Assembly (NCBI GenBank): GCA_947650365.1
Contig: OX393549.1
Span: forward strand, 82,960,319 to 83,024,318
Direction: 5' to 3'
From: Chamaelirium japonicum
Lineage: Eukaryota > Streptophyta > Magnoliopsida > Liliales > Melanthiaceae
Length of the DNA: 64,000 nucleotides
The notes beneath the pieces were generated by a model that saw only the letters and a program-made list of their open reading frames with translations, had not been told where the DNA came from and made no database searches. Shown in pieces: positions 26,414 through 37,949 of the stretch (position 1 is the first letter of the stretch; every line of letters begins with the position of its first letter). A program made the translations under genes and the position numbers.

Positions 26414-26765
26414 TGTAACGACCAAGATCCAATAGGCCAATAGCCAAGAGCCAAAACTCTTGAGGCTGGAATGCCAAGATGGATGAGATGAGGTGAGGTG
26501 AGGTGAGGTAAGGTGAGGTGTACAAGGCCACGAGTTAGCTTCACATCGCCTAGAGAGAAGGAGATCCTGAGCTACTTATATAATTTCCCCTTCCTAACAT
26601 AGAAGACGTGTTTTAAAACCGTGCGCCGCTACGGATTTCATAAGAGCTCCTTAGTTAAGCGTGCTTGGGCGAGAGCAGTACTAGGATGAGTGACCTCCCT
26701 GGGAAGTTCTCGTGTGGGCATGGACAAAGTGGACAAAATCTTGTATGTTTGAGGCAGATGTTACA
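26414..26765 (+). mobile_element. Cassandra TRIM solo LTR, TSD AACCT
   Basis: The 352-bp LTR begins TGTAACGACC and ends GATGTTACA, flanked by the perfect 5-bp duplication AACCT (26409-26413 and 26766-26770). It carries the 5S-rRNA-derived segment that defines the Cassandra family of terminal-repeat retrotransposons in miniature. A short GAGGT minisatellite lies at 26490-26520. With only one LTR present, it is the product of LTR-LTR recombination. Confidence 0.92.
26620..26719 (+). other. 5S rRNA-like segment within the Cassandra LTR
   Basis: AGTTAAGCGTGCTTGGGCGAG and the following TACTAGGATGAGTGACCTCC, GGGAAGTTCTCGTG match the plant 5S rRNA internal promoter (A box, intermediate element, C box) and 3' part. 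The 5' third is diverged, so this is not a 5S gene. Confidence 0.9.
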
Positions 26766-27340
26766 AACCTAGTCTAAGGTTTGGTACAAGAGAGAGAGAG
26801 AGATAATAATAATAAGAAGAAGAAGAGGAAAAAAGGAAGAAGGAAGAAGAGAAGAGAACATAAAGGTTCATTTCTGGGTCCTCCTTTGTGTTTGTCCAAG
26901 GCTTCATCCTGGTTCTTTAGTCCATCCTCCTCGGCTTCAACTTCGGCAGTCTCTCTCATATCTTGGTGATCCTCTAGTACATCTTTGTATCTTTTGGACA
27001 AGTGCTCTCTACTTTGTGTGTGCTATGTGAGAGGACATCGAGAGAGGGCTTGTGGGGAACCGACAAACGGTGACCCCCCTATATGGTGTATTTATCTTGA
27101 TTTTATAAATCAAAATCCCTGATTGCATGGTATTTTTGTTGTTTTGTATCATTGTTTGGTGTATCAAATCTTTAGTGTGGTAAGCGATCTCTTCAGGGCT
27201 CCAATCCTCGAACCTTTGAGCACCGTCCTAGGGGTTTAAAGGTTTCTGCAGGTGTAGGGGATCAGTGACGCAAGCCGATTTTTCCAACAAATTGGTATCA
27301 GTGCCTTGGTTCGGTATGAGGTTTTGAGGAGGTTAAAGTG

Positions 27341-28075
27341 ATGGCGGAAGACATGTTGAGGATCGAGAAATTCAATGGTACAAACTATTGATTCTGGAAG
27401 ATGCAAATTGAAGGTCGTCTCTACTAGAAGGATCCTTATTTGCCTCTTGACGAAAAGATGGACAAGTTGGAGGGAATGCCTGAGAAGGATTGGAAATTCT
27501 CAATAGGAAGGCGTTGGAGTTGATCGTCTCTCTCTGACTTTGATGATGGCCATCACTATCTCTAAGGAGAAGACCATCACGAGTTTGATGGAAACACTAG
27601 CCAACATGTATGAGAAGCCATCTAACTCCAACCAGGTCTTCTTGATGAAGAGGTTGTTCAACATGAAGAAGATGGATGGAGGACGCATAGCAGAGCATGT
27701 CAACATCTTCAACGGGATGACAGGCTAACTGGAATATGTCGAAATTAGTTTCGATGATGAGATTAGAGCTATCCTGATCTTGTCAGGTTTACCTGGCAGT
27801 TGGGATGGCTTCGTAATGGCGGTTAGCAACTCTTCTGATTCAAAAAAGTTGAAGGTTGATGATGTGGGTACTCTGTTAGGCGAGGAAGCACGTAGGAGAA
27901 GCTTTGGAGCTTCTTTTGAGGGATCTAGGCATGGATTTCATTAAAGCGCGAAAGGAGGAACAGGGTGGAAGGACCACCAAGAAGAAGGTGGAGTGTTGGA
28001 AGTGCGACAAACTCGATCACTTGAAAAGATAAGTTTTTAAGAAATCGAATTAAAGCTTTCGGAGGGAGCTCATTC
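27341..28075 (+). pseudogene. gag: Ty1/copia gag, broken
   Basis: The ATG at 27341 opens MAEDMLRIEKFNGTNY, the usual N-terminus of copia gag (UBN2/DUF4219 type), 48 bp after the primer binding site. Frameshifts and stops follow, but family segments recur in order: a VNIFNGMTG-like stretch (about 27700), FDDEIRAILILSGLPGSWDGFV (about 27752-27815), AVSNSS, GEEARRRS (about 27882), and a zinc-knuckle start CWKCDKLDHLK (about 27992-28024) whose last Cys is lost. Protease, integrase, RT and RNase H do not follow, so the element is truncated. Confidence 0.8.
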
Positions 28076-28239
28076 TCGTAAGAACCATCGAAGGGGGTGA
28101 GATTTTTTGGTGAAAATCCGTATGTTCCTCTCCATCCAAATTAACATAGAAACACAACCACGATCAGATCTTTCTCTCTTCTCAAGTTTTTAGGAATATG
28201 TTGTTTTCTCTAGGAAGTGTAGAGGGAGAATAGGGATCG

Positions 28240-28560
28240 TGGTCTTACCATGATATTGAAACTGGACTGGAAGAAGTCCCAAGATGGAGATTGCATAGGG
28301 GCAAGTCAACAACAAATGGTCTCACATTCTGTAAGATGGTATAGACAGCATGCCAGCTTGGATAGACCCATGAATTGTCTGTTGCGTAGGTTGATCTTGA
28401 TCAGAATCTTGTCGTGCACTGCTAACCATGAGAAGATCTTAAACTTTGCCAAAACCGGTGCTATCCAAAGGCATTTTGCAACTCCTAAGTTTAATCCAGA
28501 GAAGGATGTTACAAAGAATTTGTCCGAGGGGTCCCACCTCCAATAGATATCATTTGACTC
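28240..28560 (-). pseudogene. L1-type LINE ORF2 remnant (zf-RVT region)
   Basis: The minus strand reads RWDPSDKFFVTSF, then AKFKIFSWLAVHDKILIKINL, then a decayed Cys-containing segment, matching the order of the C-terminal zf-RVT region of plant L1 ORF2 (WxWDxSGxFSVKSxY ... KIKFFxWLxxxxxILTxDNL). Only about 100 codons are recognisable, with stops. It lies next to the truncated copia gag and may mark what replaced its right part. Confidence 0.6.
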
Positions 28561-28690
28561 TTCTGAAAGATGGGTATTACCGAGGATTGAAAGTAGGTCA
28601 TCAAGTTACTATCGGAGCTCAAGAGGTACTGGCCTTGAGAAACTCGAGCTCCAAACGATCAATCCTCCTCCTCCTCCTCCCTCCCTCCCT

Positions 28691-28727
<37 letters not shown>

Positions 28728-29405
28728 TCTCTCTCTGAGATCAGCGGGTGTACCGAAACCTTTCGGGCAATGGCCCACTTCAGGCTCGGACTAATCCCTC
28801 AGGGTGTGAAGCTCGACCCACTTAGAATTTCCCTAATCATCCTCTCTTGCTGCATTACACACGGGTGGAGATTCCCCCAATCCTTCTCTTCTCGCATTTT
28901 TAGACCTCCCCAATTTCGATAATAGCCTTCCAAAAAAAGGGAGACCTTCCCCGATATCCTGCTTCTTACCTGAAATTCTAATGGCCATTTTTGTTGATAG
29001 TCCAAGAGCTAGAAATTCATTTGCGATCGGGTGCTAACCAGATACCCACCCATGCCCTTGGTTTTTTTCCTCATGGCCAGGGTCATCCAGCTCTGTCGAT
29101 GTACTACTACAGAAATTCCTTGTTGCTGCTCTTGGACATGCTACATCCAATTGGAAGCCAAATCAGAAGGAGCTAAGTTTTTCCATATCTCTTCTATGTC
29201 TGTTGATGGAGATGGAGATAAAGAGAATTGTTGAGCAATCTCATTGTCTTACCAATAGAGGGGGAGGGCTTGATCTAGCTCAGCAACATCACAATGGTCC
29301 CCGACTTCCTTACTTGGTTAAGTTCAATGACTAGCTTGGTCCTTACAAAGGTTGGCCATGTATCATGAAATCATGAAATACAATAGTCTAATCTAATAGT
29401 ATATA
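28561..29405. other. Unassigned stretch with compound microsatellite
   Basis: A (CTC)n(CCTC)n(CT)n tract lies at about 28663-28737. The remainder up to the Helitron at 29406 shows no supported gene; some may be further L1 sequence on the minus strand. Confidence 0.4.
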
Positions 29406-31483
29406 TCTATACTATATACTAAAATGGAAGCCTTACAAGAAGCTTCCGCCATATGGCACAACATTAATTTTAATTTAAGCCTCATAAGTTCTGACACATG
29501 GAGCTCTATTGAAGACTGGTTCTATAAATGAAAAGTTAAAACCCATTTCTCTCTATCTCTCTGCATGCCCATTAATGCTCTCATGAATCATGATCTATTC
29601 CTTCTTAATGGTGTTTGAATTCGATGGTAGTGATTTCTTCCATTTCACCCGATGCCCATAAATGAAAATTTAAATCCATTTCTCTGCATGCCCATTAATG
29701 CTCTCATGATCTATTCCTTTCTTGGATGGTAGTGATTTCTTCCATTTCTCTGATGTCCATGGCCATAAATAAAAATTTAAACCCATTTCTCTACATGCTT
29801 AATGATCTTATGATCGATTCCTTTCTTACTAGCATTTGAACCCCTTCTTGCATGTTGTTTTAAATTAAATGCTCTATCATCTGCAAATCATTTTCTCCCT
29901 TTTCTTTCGATGCCCATTAGTGAAAAGTTAAACTCATTTCACCCGATGCCCATACATGCTCATTTAAAGCCCTTTTGCCTTCAGAGGATCCCGTGCCGTT
30001 TCTAATCCCTCTTGCAGACTTGAGACTTGAGATACCCTGTGCTTAATATCTGATGCTTGGGGAGCTATATTGACCAAATGTGAAAAGGGTGGGTTTATTC
30101 CCAACTAAGCAAAATATCAGAGTAATCCCAAGGGTTCAACTCTTATTATGTAACAGCTCTCCATGAGATCTCAACGAGACTATAAATCACCTCCATCGGA
30201 CCCTACTGCTTCTTTAACTCTGATCCGGCCCCCACCTTCACGACAAGAACCACTACGATGACAACCTCGGCGATGAGCTCCACTTCTCCGTCGAATGCCG
30301 ACCTCCTATGAAGTTTCTTATGGCGGTTTCTCATAGAGTCAGTTAGTACTCCTTCTGCATGAATATGTATTACCCCCATGAATCTCTGTTTGTGTCTATT
30401 CTTAAATATTTAGGCGATATTATTTCATTTAGTTTGCAAATTAGGTTGTTTTAGAATTTATTACAGTTAATTTTAATACTATGTATCTTCTATTTTTTCT
30501 CTTTGGTATTTGGAAGTAAGAGATGTTGAATAGGTAATAATACGTACATTGGTTTCTTGAGAATTTTATGATTTTTCTCTCTCGATACTTTCAGGTGTCC
30601 TGAGCTACAATATTTCAGCCTAGAAAATCTTGAGGTATCCAATGAACAATTCTGTAAGGTGATCAACAAATTTGACCTTCTTGAGGGAATGGGAGTGGAC
30701 GAGAGTTTCATCTGCGATGAAGTGCTCCAACATGTCTACCAATGTTGAGTGTACGACGTACTTCACCGAGCTGAAAGTCTTTGCCGAAACGGTGGCTGAA
30801 GGCATGGAGCATGTCATCTGTGATTGCCTCCTTCAAATCAGAAAGCTTAATACAATGTATTGCATGATGTCTAGGATGATAACAATATAGAGTTGTGCAC
30901 CTTGAATAATCAGGGTATTGGTCAGTGTTCAAAACAATCGAATGAAGTCTGAATGGGCACATGAGTTTTTTTAAATCATCTCATTTGTTGTATAGTTTGA
31001 CAGAAAATTATAATAATAATATTTTTTTTTCTAGCTCTGTTTTGATTCTAATATCATTGATTACATACCAAACCCCACTGTGGGTTTGATTGGGATATAT
31101 GTTTGAAAAATTATCAATACCAATTAGAAAATCGATTTTTAGTAAAACTGTGATGATTTACATGCCTTATCCTAGATAATATAGGTTGAGTTTTAGATTC
31201 CAACTTCTTAATTGTATAGCGCAATTGAAACCAGACCGTCGTTAAATACTTTGTTTTTAAAGTAGGCAACAGCTACATGCAGTATTCCCCTTTTACCCTT
31301 TCAAAGTCATTTCTATAATTACTTATTCGATTTCTTCCCCTCTAAAAAATGTTGGTATGGCAGAATTTATTTCTATTTATTCCTTCAATCTATTTTTTCA
31401 ATCATAATTTTTTTTTTATTATAATATATTATAATTTATAATTTTAATATTTTATTCCGTGCATTGCACGGGTTCAATACTAA
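29406..31483 (+). mobile_element. Non-autonomous Helitron, long unit (2,078 bp)
   Basis: The unit starts TCTATACTATATACTAAAATGG and follows an A. It ends with a hairpin CCGTGCATTGCACGG, a short spacer and CTAA before T, matching the Helitron rule 5'-TC ... hairpin ... CTRR-T inserted between A and T. No Rep/helicase motif is seen. It shares its first 22 bp with the short units that follow but has a different hairpin and interior, so it is a related but distinct family. The interior holds tandem repeats (29526-29960) and an unrecognised region (30490-30960) with short open frames. Confidence 0.8.
29526..29960. repeat. Tandem repeats, about 110-130 bp units, in the long Helitron
   Basis: At least three units share AAATGAAAA(G/T)TTAAA-C, CATTTCTCT, GCATGCCCATTAATGCTCTCATGA and GATCTATTCCTT, interrupted by GATGGTAGTGATTTCTTCC. 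Confidence 0.8.
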
Positions 31484-31800
31484 TCTATACTATATACTAA
31501 AATGGAAGCCTCTCTCCAATGTTGTGACACATGGACGTCTTTTAAAGAACCATAATCATTCTTCCAGGTGTGAACACGACTCAGTTTTAAATCCTATTAA
31601 AAACCTATCATAAAGATAATAAAACACTCATTCAATGGCATTTAATTATCATTTGATGTTAATCTCTCTCCTTCTCTATCTCTCTAACAAGTGAATCACA
31701 CTCACTTTAGATTTCATACTTCTTCGAACAGCTGTGATATCATCTGTGCCAAATGGCCGTGCATCAAGCTCATCTGGGCATTGTCCGGGTGTCTTACTAG
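31484..31800 (+). mobile_element. Short Helitron unit 1
   Basis: The unit starts TCTATACTATATACTAAAATGG immediately after the CTAA of the long unit. It contains GTTGTGACACATGGACGTC, a TC-rich tract and AAGTGAATCACACTCACTT, and ends GGGCATTGTCCGGGTGTCTTACTAG before T. Confidence 0.85.
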
Positions 31801-31807
31801 TAGTCTA

Positions 31808-32122
31808 TCTATACTATATACTAAAACGGAAGCCTCTCTCCCGTGTTGTGACACGTGGACGTCTTTTAAAGAACCATAATCATTCTTCCATGTATGAACA
31901 CAGCTCAGTTTTAAATCCTATTAAAAACCTACCATAAAGATAATAAAACACTTATGCAATAGCATTTAATTATCATTTGATGTTAATCTCTCTCCCTCTC
32001 TCTCTCTCACAAGTGAATCACACTCACTTTAGATTTCATACTTCTTCGAACAGTTATGATATCATCCGTACCAAATGGCTGTGCATCAAGCTCCTATGGG
32101 CATTGCCCGGGTTTTTTACTAG
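31808..32122 (+). mobile_element. Short Helitron unit 2
   Basis: Same structure, starting TCTATACTATATACTAAAACGG and ending with the hairpin GGGCATTGCCC and ACTAG-T. Seven bases (TAGTCTA) separate it from unit 1. Confidence 0.85.
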
Positions 32123-32427
32123 TACTATATACTAAAATGGAAGCCTCTCTCCCGTGTTGTGACACGTGGACATCTTTTAAAGAGCTAGAATTTTTCTTCC
32201 GTGTGTGAACGTGGCTTTCTTTTAAATCCATTTAAAAACCTATCATAAAGATGATAAATTTTCATTCACTGGCATTTAATGATCATTTGATGTTAATCTC
32301 TCTCTCTCTCTCTAACAAGTGAATCACACTCACTTCATATTTCACACTTCTTTGAACAGTTGCGATGTCGTCTTTACCAAATAGCGTGCATCAAGAACAT
32401 TCGAGCATTGCCCGTGTTTCTTACTAG
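32123..32427 (+). mobile_element. Short Helitron unit 3
   Basis: Starts TACTATATACTAAAATGG, so the first few bases of the 5' end are lost or changed, and ends GCATTGCCCGTGTTTCTTACTAG-T. Confidence 0.8.
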
Positions 32428-32778
32428 TATAATACTAAAATGGAAGCCTCTCTCCCGTGTTGTGATACATGGATCTCTTTTAAAGAGCCAAAACCCTACT
32501 CCCATGTGTGAACACGTCTCTCTCTCTCATAAATCCTAATAAAAACCTATTATAAAGATAATAAATTCACATACAATGGCATTTAATGGTCATTTGATGT
32601 TAATTAGAAAAATCATTAGTATTATCTCTCTTTTTCTATCTAACAAGTGAATCACACCCAGATGAGTGAATCGCAGTCACTCCAGATTGCACACTTCTTC
32701 AGATGGCTGCGATGTCGTCTTTGCTAAGTGTCGTGAATTGAATCAAGTTCATTCGGGCATTGCTCGGGTTTTGTACTA
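32428..32778 (+). mobile_element. Short Helitron unit 4
   Basis: Starts TATAATACTAAAATGGAAGCC and ends GGCATTGCTCGGGTTTTGTACTAG. It is slightly longer than its neighbours owing to an extra AAATCATTAG-containing stretch shared with unit 8. Confidence 0.8.
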
Positions 32779-33032
32779 GGAAGCCTCTCTCCCGTGTTGT
32801 GACACATGGACGTCTCTTAAAGAGCTAGAATTTTCATTTTAAACATACCATAAAGATAATAAATTTTCATTCAATGACATTTAATGGTCATTTGATGTTA
32901 ATCACTCTCTCTCTCTCTAATAAGTGTATCACACTCACTTCAGATTTCACAAATCTTCAAACAGTTGCGATGTCGTCTTTGCCAAATGACGTGCATCAAG
33001 CACATTGGGGCATTGCCCGGGTTTCTTACTAG
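32779..33032 (+). mobile_element. Short Helitron unit 5, 5'-truncated
   Basis: Begins directly at GAAGCCTCTCTCCCGTG after the CTAG of unit 4, lacking the first 18-20 bases, and ends GGCATTGCCCGGGTTTCTTACTAG-T. It also has an internal deletion. Confidence 0.8.
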
Positions 33033-33367
33033 TATCTTTACTAAAATGGAAGCCTCTCTCCCGTGTTGTGACACGTGGACATCTTTTAAAGAGATAGAAT
33101 TCTTTTTCCATGTGTGACACGGCTAGCTCGTTTTTAAATCCATTTAAAAACATATTATAAAGATTATCCCTAAAAATAAAAACCTATCATAAAGATGATA
33201 AATTTTCATTAAATGACATTTACTGATCATTTGATGTTAATTTCTCTCTTTCTAACAAGTGAATCACACTCACTTCAGATTTTACACTTCTTCGAACAGT
33301 TGCGATGTCGTCTTTGTTAAATGGCGGGCATCAAGCACATTCGGGCATTGCCCGGGTTTCTTACTAG
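33033..33367 (+). mobile_element. Short Helitron unit 6
   Basis: Starts TATCTTTACTAAAATGGAAGCC and ends GGGCATTGCCCGGGTTTCTTACTAG-T. A short internal duplication of ACCTATCATAAAGAT-like sequence is present near 33150-33200. Confidence 0.8.
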
Positions 33368-33681
33368 TCTATATATATATACTAAAATGGAAGCCTCCCG
33401 TGTTGTGACATGTGGACGTCTTTTAAAGAGCTAGAATTCTTCTTTTGTGTGTGAACGCGATTCTCTTTTAAATCCATTTAAAAACCTACCATAAAGATGA
33501 TAAATTTTAATTCAATGACATTTGATGACCATTTGATCTTAATCTCTCTCTCTCTCTCTCTCTCTCTCACAAGTGGATCACACTCACTTAAGATTTCACA
33601 CTTCTTCAAAAAATTGTGATGTCGTCTTTACCAAATGGCGTGCATCAAGCACATTCGGGTATTCCCTGGGTTTCTTACTAG
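33368..33681 (+). mobile_element. Short Helitron unit 7
   Basis: Starts TCTATATATATATACTAAAATGG and ends TTCCCTGGGTTTCTTACTAG-T. The terminal hairpin has one mispaired position. Confidence 0.82.
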
Positions 33682-33776
33682 TATATAATACTAAAATGGA
33701 GCCCTCTCTCCCGTGTTGTGACATGTGGACCACTTTTGAATAGTCAAAATCCTTCTTCCATGTGTGAACACGGCTC

Positions 33777-34378
33777 TGTGGGTGCAAAAATTGTACCAGA
33801 CCGGATCAGAGCCGCAGGGGCCCGCGCAACGGCTCAAGTGGGTAAGCCTGCCCAGGCTCATGGGCTCACTCTGCAGGCAGATCGATCAAGCCCTCCCCCT
33901 TATTGGGCCCGAACAATGGCCCAATAAGGGCCCAGCGAGGAGGCCCATCACCAGTGCCACCTCATCACCGCCACGTTATCACTGCCATATCGGGCACGTG
34001 CCTATGCTATAAAAGGAACCCCAAGGCATTCAGAAAAGGTTGTTGGTCATTCAATCAGAGGAGGAGGATTCCAAAGCAAGTGCTAGAGCTCACTTCTTCC
34101 TTTCTTGTTCTCTTCTAATTACTCCGTGCAAACACATTGTAAAAAGCTTCTCTCGGCATGTCGAGAGAACGCTTAACCCTCCTTACTCAAATTTATAGTG
34201 AAGATCAGGTGGCACCTCTCGCCCGGAGACGTAGGTCCTAAGATCGAACTTCGACAACAACTCCATATGTCATCTCTCTCATTCTCAACTTTTTAGTCTC
34301 TAACACACAAACAATCCAATTCAATCAAGGCTGTGGGACGGGGTTCCCGATCAAGGCGGCTCGAAAATTTTCCCGATA
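33777..34378 (+). repeat. 5' LTR of the gag-only element
   Basis: About 602 bp, with a TATAAAAG promoter motif at 34008-34015 preceded by the shared CACGTTATCACTGCCATATC block, and ending beside the primer binding site. A third copy of this LTR family is the solo LTR at 12911-13491. Confidence 0.85.
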
Positions 34379-34399
34379 ATCTTTGGTGCCGTTTGTGGG

Positions 34400-36110
34400 A
34401 TATTGATAGAGGTCTTACCCACACCTCTACTGACTCCTATTCAACTTGTGGTGACGAGCCACACGTCCTCCTCAAAATCAACCTCAACGCCTTCATCACG
34501 CCAACATCAAGACGCTCGATGGTAACGGCCAGTACCAACCCACCAAAGGCAGGTACTGAACGAACAAACGATGTGCTGATCGAAGAAGAACAAGAAGGCT
34601 TGGTAGCAACCAACCGAAGAAATATTCGGGAGTGGCTGGGGCCGCAAGGTAGCCATCCAGAAGGGCACAGCGATCGGCGAGACTCGTCATCCCCGAGACG
34701 TCGATCTGGCAAAGAACACGCTATTCAAGGGAGTGAGCCTCAGGCTACATACGAGATCTCGACTGCTAACTTTCAGCTGCTAAATCTCCTCAAGAAGAAT
34801 GCAGCCCTCGAACAAGAGAGACTCCTTGAAGAAGGCAGCTGAATGGGTGGGGGTTATGATCCACAATTCCCTCGCTGCGACTAAAGGCTCATTGAAGACT
34901 CGCCCAACTGTGAGTCATCACCTCGAAGAACCAAGGAGGGTTCATGCCAAAAAGCGTCAGGCATCCATGCAAGCACCTAAACAAATGGTGTGGGACCGTC
35001 TTGACATTGATGGCGCTCCAAGCCACCATCGAGTGAGGTCGCCTGAATCAACGGGGTCCACTGGACACCCTATTCACTCGCATGCAAGAACGCCAGATGC
35101 ACGTGAGCTACTCAACCGACGAAGGCAAACCACCGATGTGGGGTGCCGCCGTCAAGATCGCAGGTTATTAATCGCCTCAGCAGGGCCTCTTCATCCCGAG
35201 GTGCTCGCAACCCCTTTCCCTATGGGTTGGCGAACACCAAGCCTGCCCAAGTTCAACTGCATCAAGGGAGACCTTGCTCTCCATATCCTAGCCTATAAGC
35301 AGGCCCTGACGCCATATGAGTATGAGAATTATATCCTCTGTCATATATTCGCGGGAAGTCTCGAGAGACCTGCCCTCGACCAGTACCACATGCTGCCTAC
35401 CGGTACGGTGGCCACATTCAAAGAGTTGGCTGAACTCTTCATGGACCATTATCGGCTAAACTTAAAGCCGGAAAAGAAGCTGGATACACTCTACCGGCTG
35501 AAGATGGGCTCCGATGAGTCTCTAAGGAGCTTCATGATGAGGTTTTATAATGAGCACTCTGAGCTCATCGGTCGGTCCCATAATGAGGAGGCCATCATGC
35601 TGGCATTCCAGAATGCTATCCGGCCAGAGCTCCTCGTCTACATCGACTTCATCCGGCATCCTCCCAGTACCTTGGAGGCAATGTTCAAGCGCGTACAGCG
35701 GGAGATAGAGGTGGAAGACAATCAGCGGGCCAGAAGACTACGCGAGCCCCGCGAGTTTTGTGACTCCCGACGTAAAAAAGATGACGAAGCTCCGAATGAA
35801 GCACACTATAAGAAGTCTGCCCATACCGCGTCTGACCAAAAGGTACATGCCAAAAGATACAATGAAGATCCAAAGGCCCCTCCATTGAAGATATCTTCGC
35901 CTACTTGCAGAACGAGCCCTTTTGCAAGTGGCCACAGCCTCTCCCTCCAAATTTCGACTAGGCGGGAGATACGATAACCTACTGTGAGTTCTATCGCAGC
36001 CATGGCCACCCAACCTCTATATGTCGGAAGCTAAAGCATCATATCGAAGACCTGATCCAAGAAGGGCGGCTCGATGGCTACCTCACTAACAAGGAACCAG
36101 GTTGAGAGAA
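34400..36110 (+). pseudogene. gag: Gypsy gag polyprotein, two frameshifts
   Basis: A first frame (to 34842) ends in a Leu/Glu-rich stretch (ATYEISTANFQLLNLLKK). The main frame (34799-35977) contains the retrotransposon gag capsid domain: PFPMGWRTPSLPKFN (about 35218), FAGSLERPALDQY, FMDHYRLNLKPEKKLDTLYR, MLAFQNAIRPELL and FKRVQREIEVEDNQ (to about 35725). A third frame (about 35960-36100) has a zinc-knuckle-like YCEFYRSHGHPTSIC followed by KLKHHIEDLIQEGRLDGYL. The protein would bind element RNA in virus-like particles, but the frameshifts make it non-functional as it stands. There is no pol after it. Confidence 0.85.
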
Positions 36111-36289
36111 GGATAGGCAGTAGCAGTGGAGAAAGAAAGTCAACGTAATATGTGGATGCATAATCATAACGTCCGCTGGGCAGCCTCTGAAAAAGTGTAA
36201 CTGCAACTTTGTTTTATCAATAAAGTGTCTCTTTTTTTCTCAAAATCAAATCTCTCGAAGTTCGATTCCACCATATTAAGGCATAAAAA

Positions 36290-36935
36290 AAAGGCTCCTG
36301 GTAACCCAGGTCAACCAAAGGCCTTCGATTCCGCCCATTCAAGTCGGAAGCTCGAAGGCAATTCGGCTACGCTCTCTCGAGGCTAAAGTCCGATAAAAAG
36401 GCTCCTGGCAATCCAAGTCAACCAAAGACCTTCGATTCTGCCCGTTCAAGTCGGAAGCTCGAAGGTAATTCGGCTACGCTCTCTTGAGACTAAAGTCCGA
36501 TAAAAAAGCTCTTGGCAACCCAGGTTAACCAAAGACCTTCGATTCCGCCCATTCAAGTCAGAAGCTCGAAGGCAACTCAGCTATGCCCTGTCGAGGTTAA
36601 GGTCCGATAAAAAGGCTCTTGGCAACCCAGGTCAACCAAAGACCTTCGATTCTGCCCGTTCAAGTCGGAAGCTCGAAGGCAATTCGGCTACCCCCTCTCA
36701 AGGCTAAAGTCTGATAAAAAGGCTCCTGGCAACCCAGGTCAACCAAAGACCTTCGATTCTGCCCATTCAAGTCGAAAGCTCGAGGGCAATTTGGCTACGC
36801 CCTCTCGAGGCTAAAGTCCAATAAAATGCTCCTGATAACTCAGGTCAACCAAAGACCTTCGATTCCGCCCGTTCAAGTCGGAACCTCGAAGGTAATTCGG
36901 CTACGCCCTTTCAAGACGAAAGTCCCGTAAAAAGG
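36290..36935 (+). repeat. Tandem repeat, about 107-bp unit, six copies
   Basis: Units begin AAAAAGGCTCCTGGCAACCC (36293, 36400, 36507, 36614, 36721, 36827, start of another at 36934) and contain ACCTTCGATTC(T/C)GCCC and GAAGCTCGAAGG. This lies between gag and the 3' LTR. Confidence 0.93.
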
Positions 36936-36994
36936 CTCCTGACAATCTAGGTCCAGCTAAGCTATCAACTATACTCATCTGAGGCGATGAGAAT

Positions 36995-37400
36995 AAGCTC
37001 AAGGCCCAGCCCTTGGCACTCAAAGACAAAATCCAAGGCGACCAACGCCTCGGTACTCTACAAGCTCAAGGCCCATCCCTTGACACTCGAAGACAAAGTC
37101 CGAGGCGACCAACGCCTCGGCACTCTACAAGCCCAAGGCCTTACCCTTGGCACTTGAAGACAAAGTCTGAGGCGACCAATGCCTCGGCACTCTACAAGCC
37201 CAAGGCCCAACCCTTGGCATTCGAAGACAAAGTCCGAGGCGACCAATGCCTTGGCACTGGAAGATAAAGTCCGAGGCGACCAACGCCTCGGCACTTTATA
37301 AGCCCAAGGCCCTGCCCTTGGTACTTGAACACATAGTCTGAGGCGACCGATATCTCAGCACTCTACAAGCTCAAGGCCCTACCCTTGACACATAAAGACA
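36995..37400 (+). repeat. Tandem repeat, about 68-bp unit, shared with 45410-45750
   Basis: Units contain AGCCCAAGGCCC-ACCCTTGGCACT, GAAGACAAAGTCCGAGGCG and ACCAACGCCTCGGCACT. The same unit appears in inverse orientation in the large minus-strand gypsy element, so it has the same sense relative to both elements. Confidence 0.92.
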
Positions 37401-37949
37401 AAGTCTGAGACGTCATCGCCGACGTATTGGTATTCGATCAAAAGTCCAATCTTAGTCTTGTCACTCAGGTCCAAGCATTAAATTGTCACTAGCCATCACC
37501 TTTTCTTGGTCACGGTTCGTATTAGCAGAGGAGGAGCGCAAACAATCTTCTTCGTTCCTCGATGATGTTTTTCCAATATAGCGGGTCCCCTGATGGTTTT
37601 CATCGTGAAAAGAGCGGCCTGTAATGGATGAACAAACGATAAGTTAAGAGCAGGGTGGTCGAAAAATCCACCGAAACGTGAGATAAAAGGGCACTTCCTT
37701 GATCCTGGCCAAATCAACACCCTTATGCGACCGTAGTACCTGGTGAACACAGTAACCAGGTGCGGTAGTACATCGGGTGAAGACTGGCTGGCCATCATGC
37801 GACATTGCCCTAGATTATCTCTAAGAAGCCCCCTTAAATGTAGCGTTGTCCCTCGCCGATAACTCCGTGCACTAGTGGCTTAGGAATATGGCCGAAAAAG
37901 TGTCAGTTTCAGATGGGGATAAAATTTTGAAAATACACTATTTTCAGTA
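37401..37949 (+). other. Non-coding internal region of the gag-only element
   Basis: No ORF of note and no pol motif lies between the 68-bp repeats and the G-rich minisatellite. Confidence 0.6.

Larger units (their letters stand above)
26057..27289 (+). mobile_element. Ty1/copia 5' LTR, interrupted by a Cassandra solo LTR
   Basis: The LTR starts TGTTGGG and ends TTTTTCCAACA, and is followed at 27293 by TGGTATCAG, the initiator-Met primer binding site. A promoter-like CCATATAAAGG lies at 26326. Without the 357-bp insertion the LTR would be about 876 bp. No 3' LTR copy was found downstream, so the element has lost its right part. Confidence 0.7.

Noticed and set aside
26620-26719. 5S rRNA gene
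   Set aside because: The 5' third is diverged and the segment lies inside a Cassandra LTR with a perfect TSD.
29395-33681. Simple satellite DNA or LTRs of one element
   Set aside because: Each unit has TC...hairpin-CTRR-T ends and truncation patterns expected of Helitrons, and no primer binding site or TG...CA ends.
36290-37400. CRISPR-like array
   Set aside because: The repeats are direct tandem units of 107 and 68 bp without unique spacers, in a plant retroelement.
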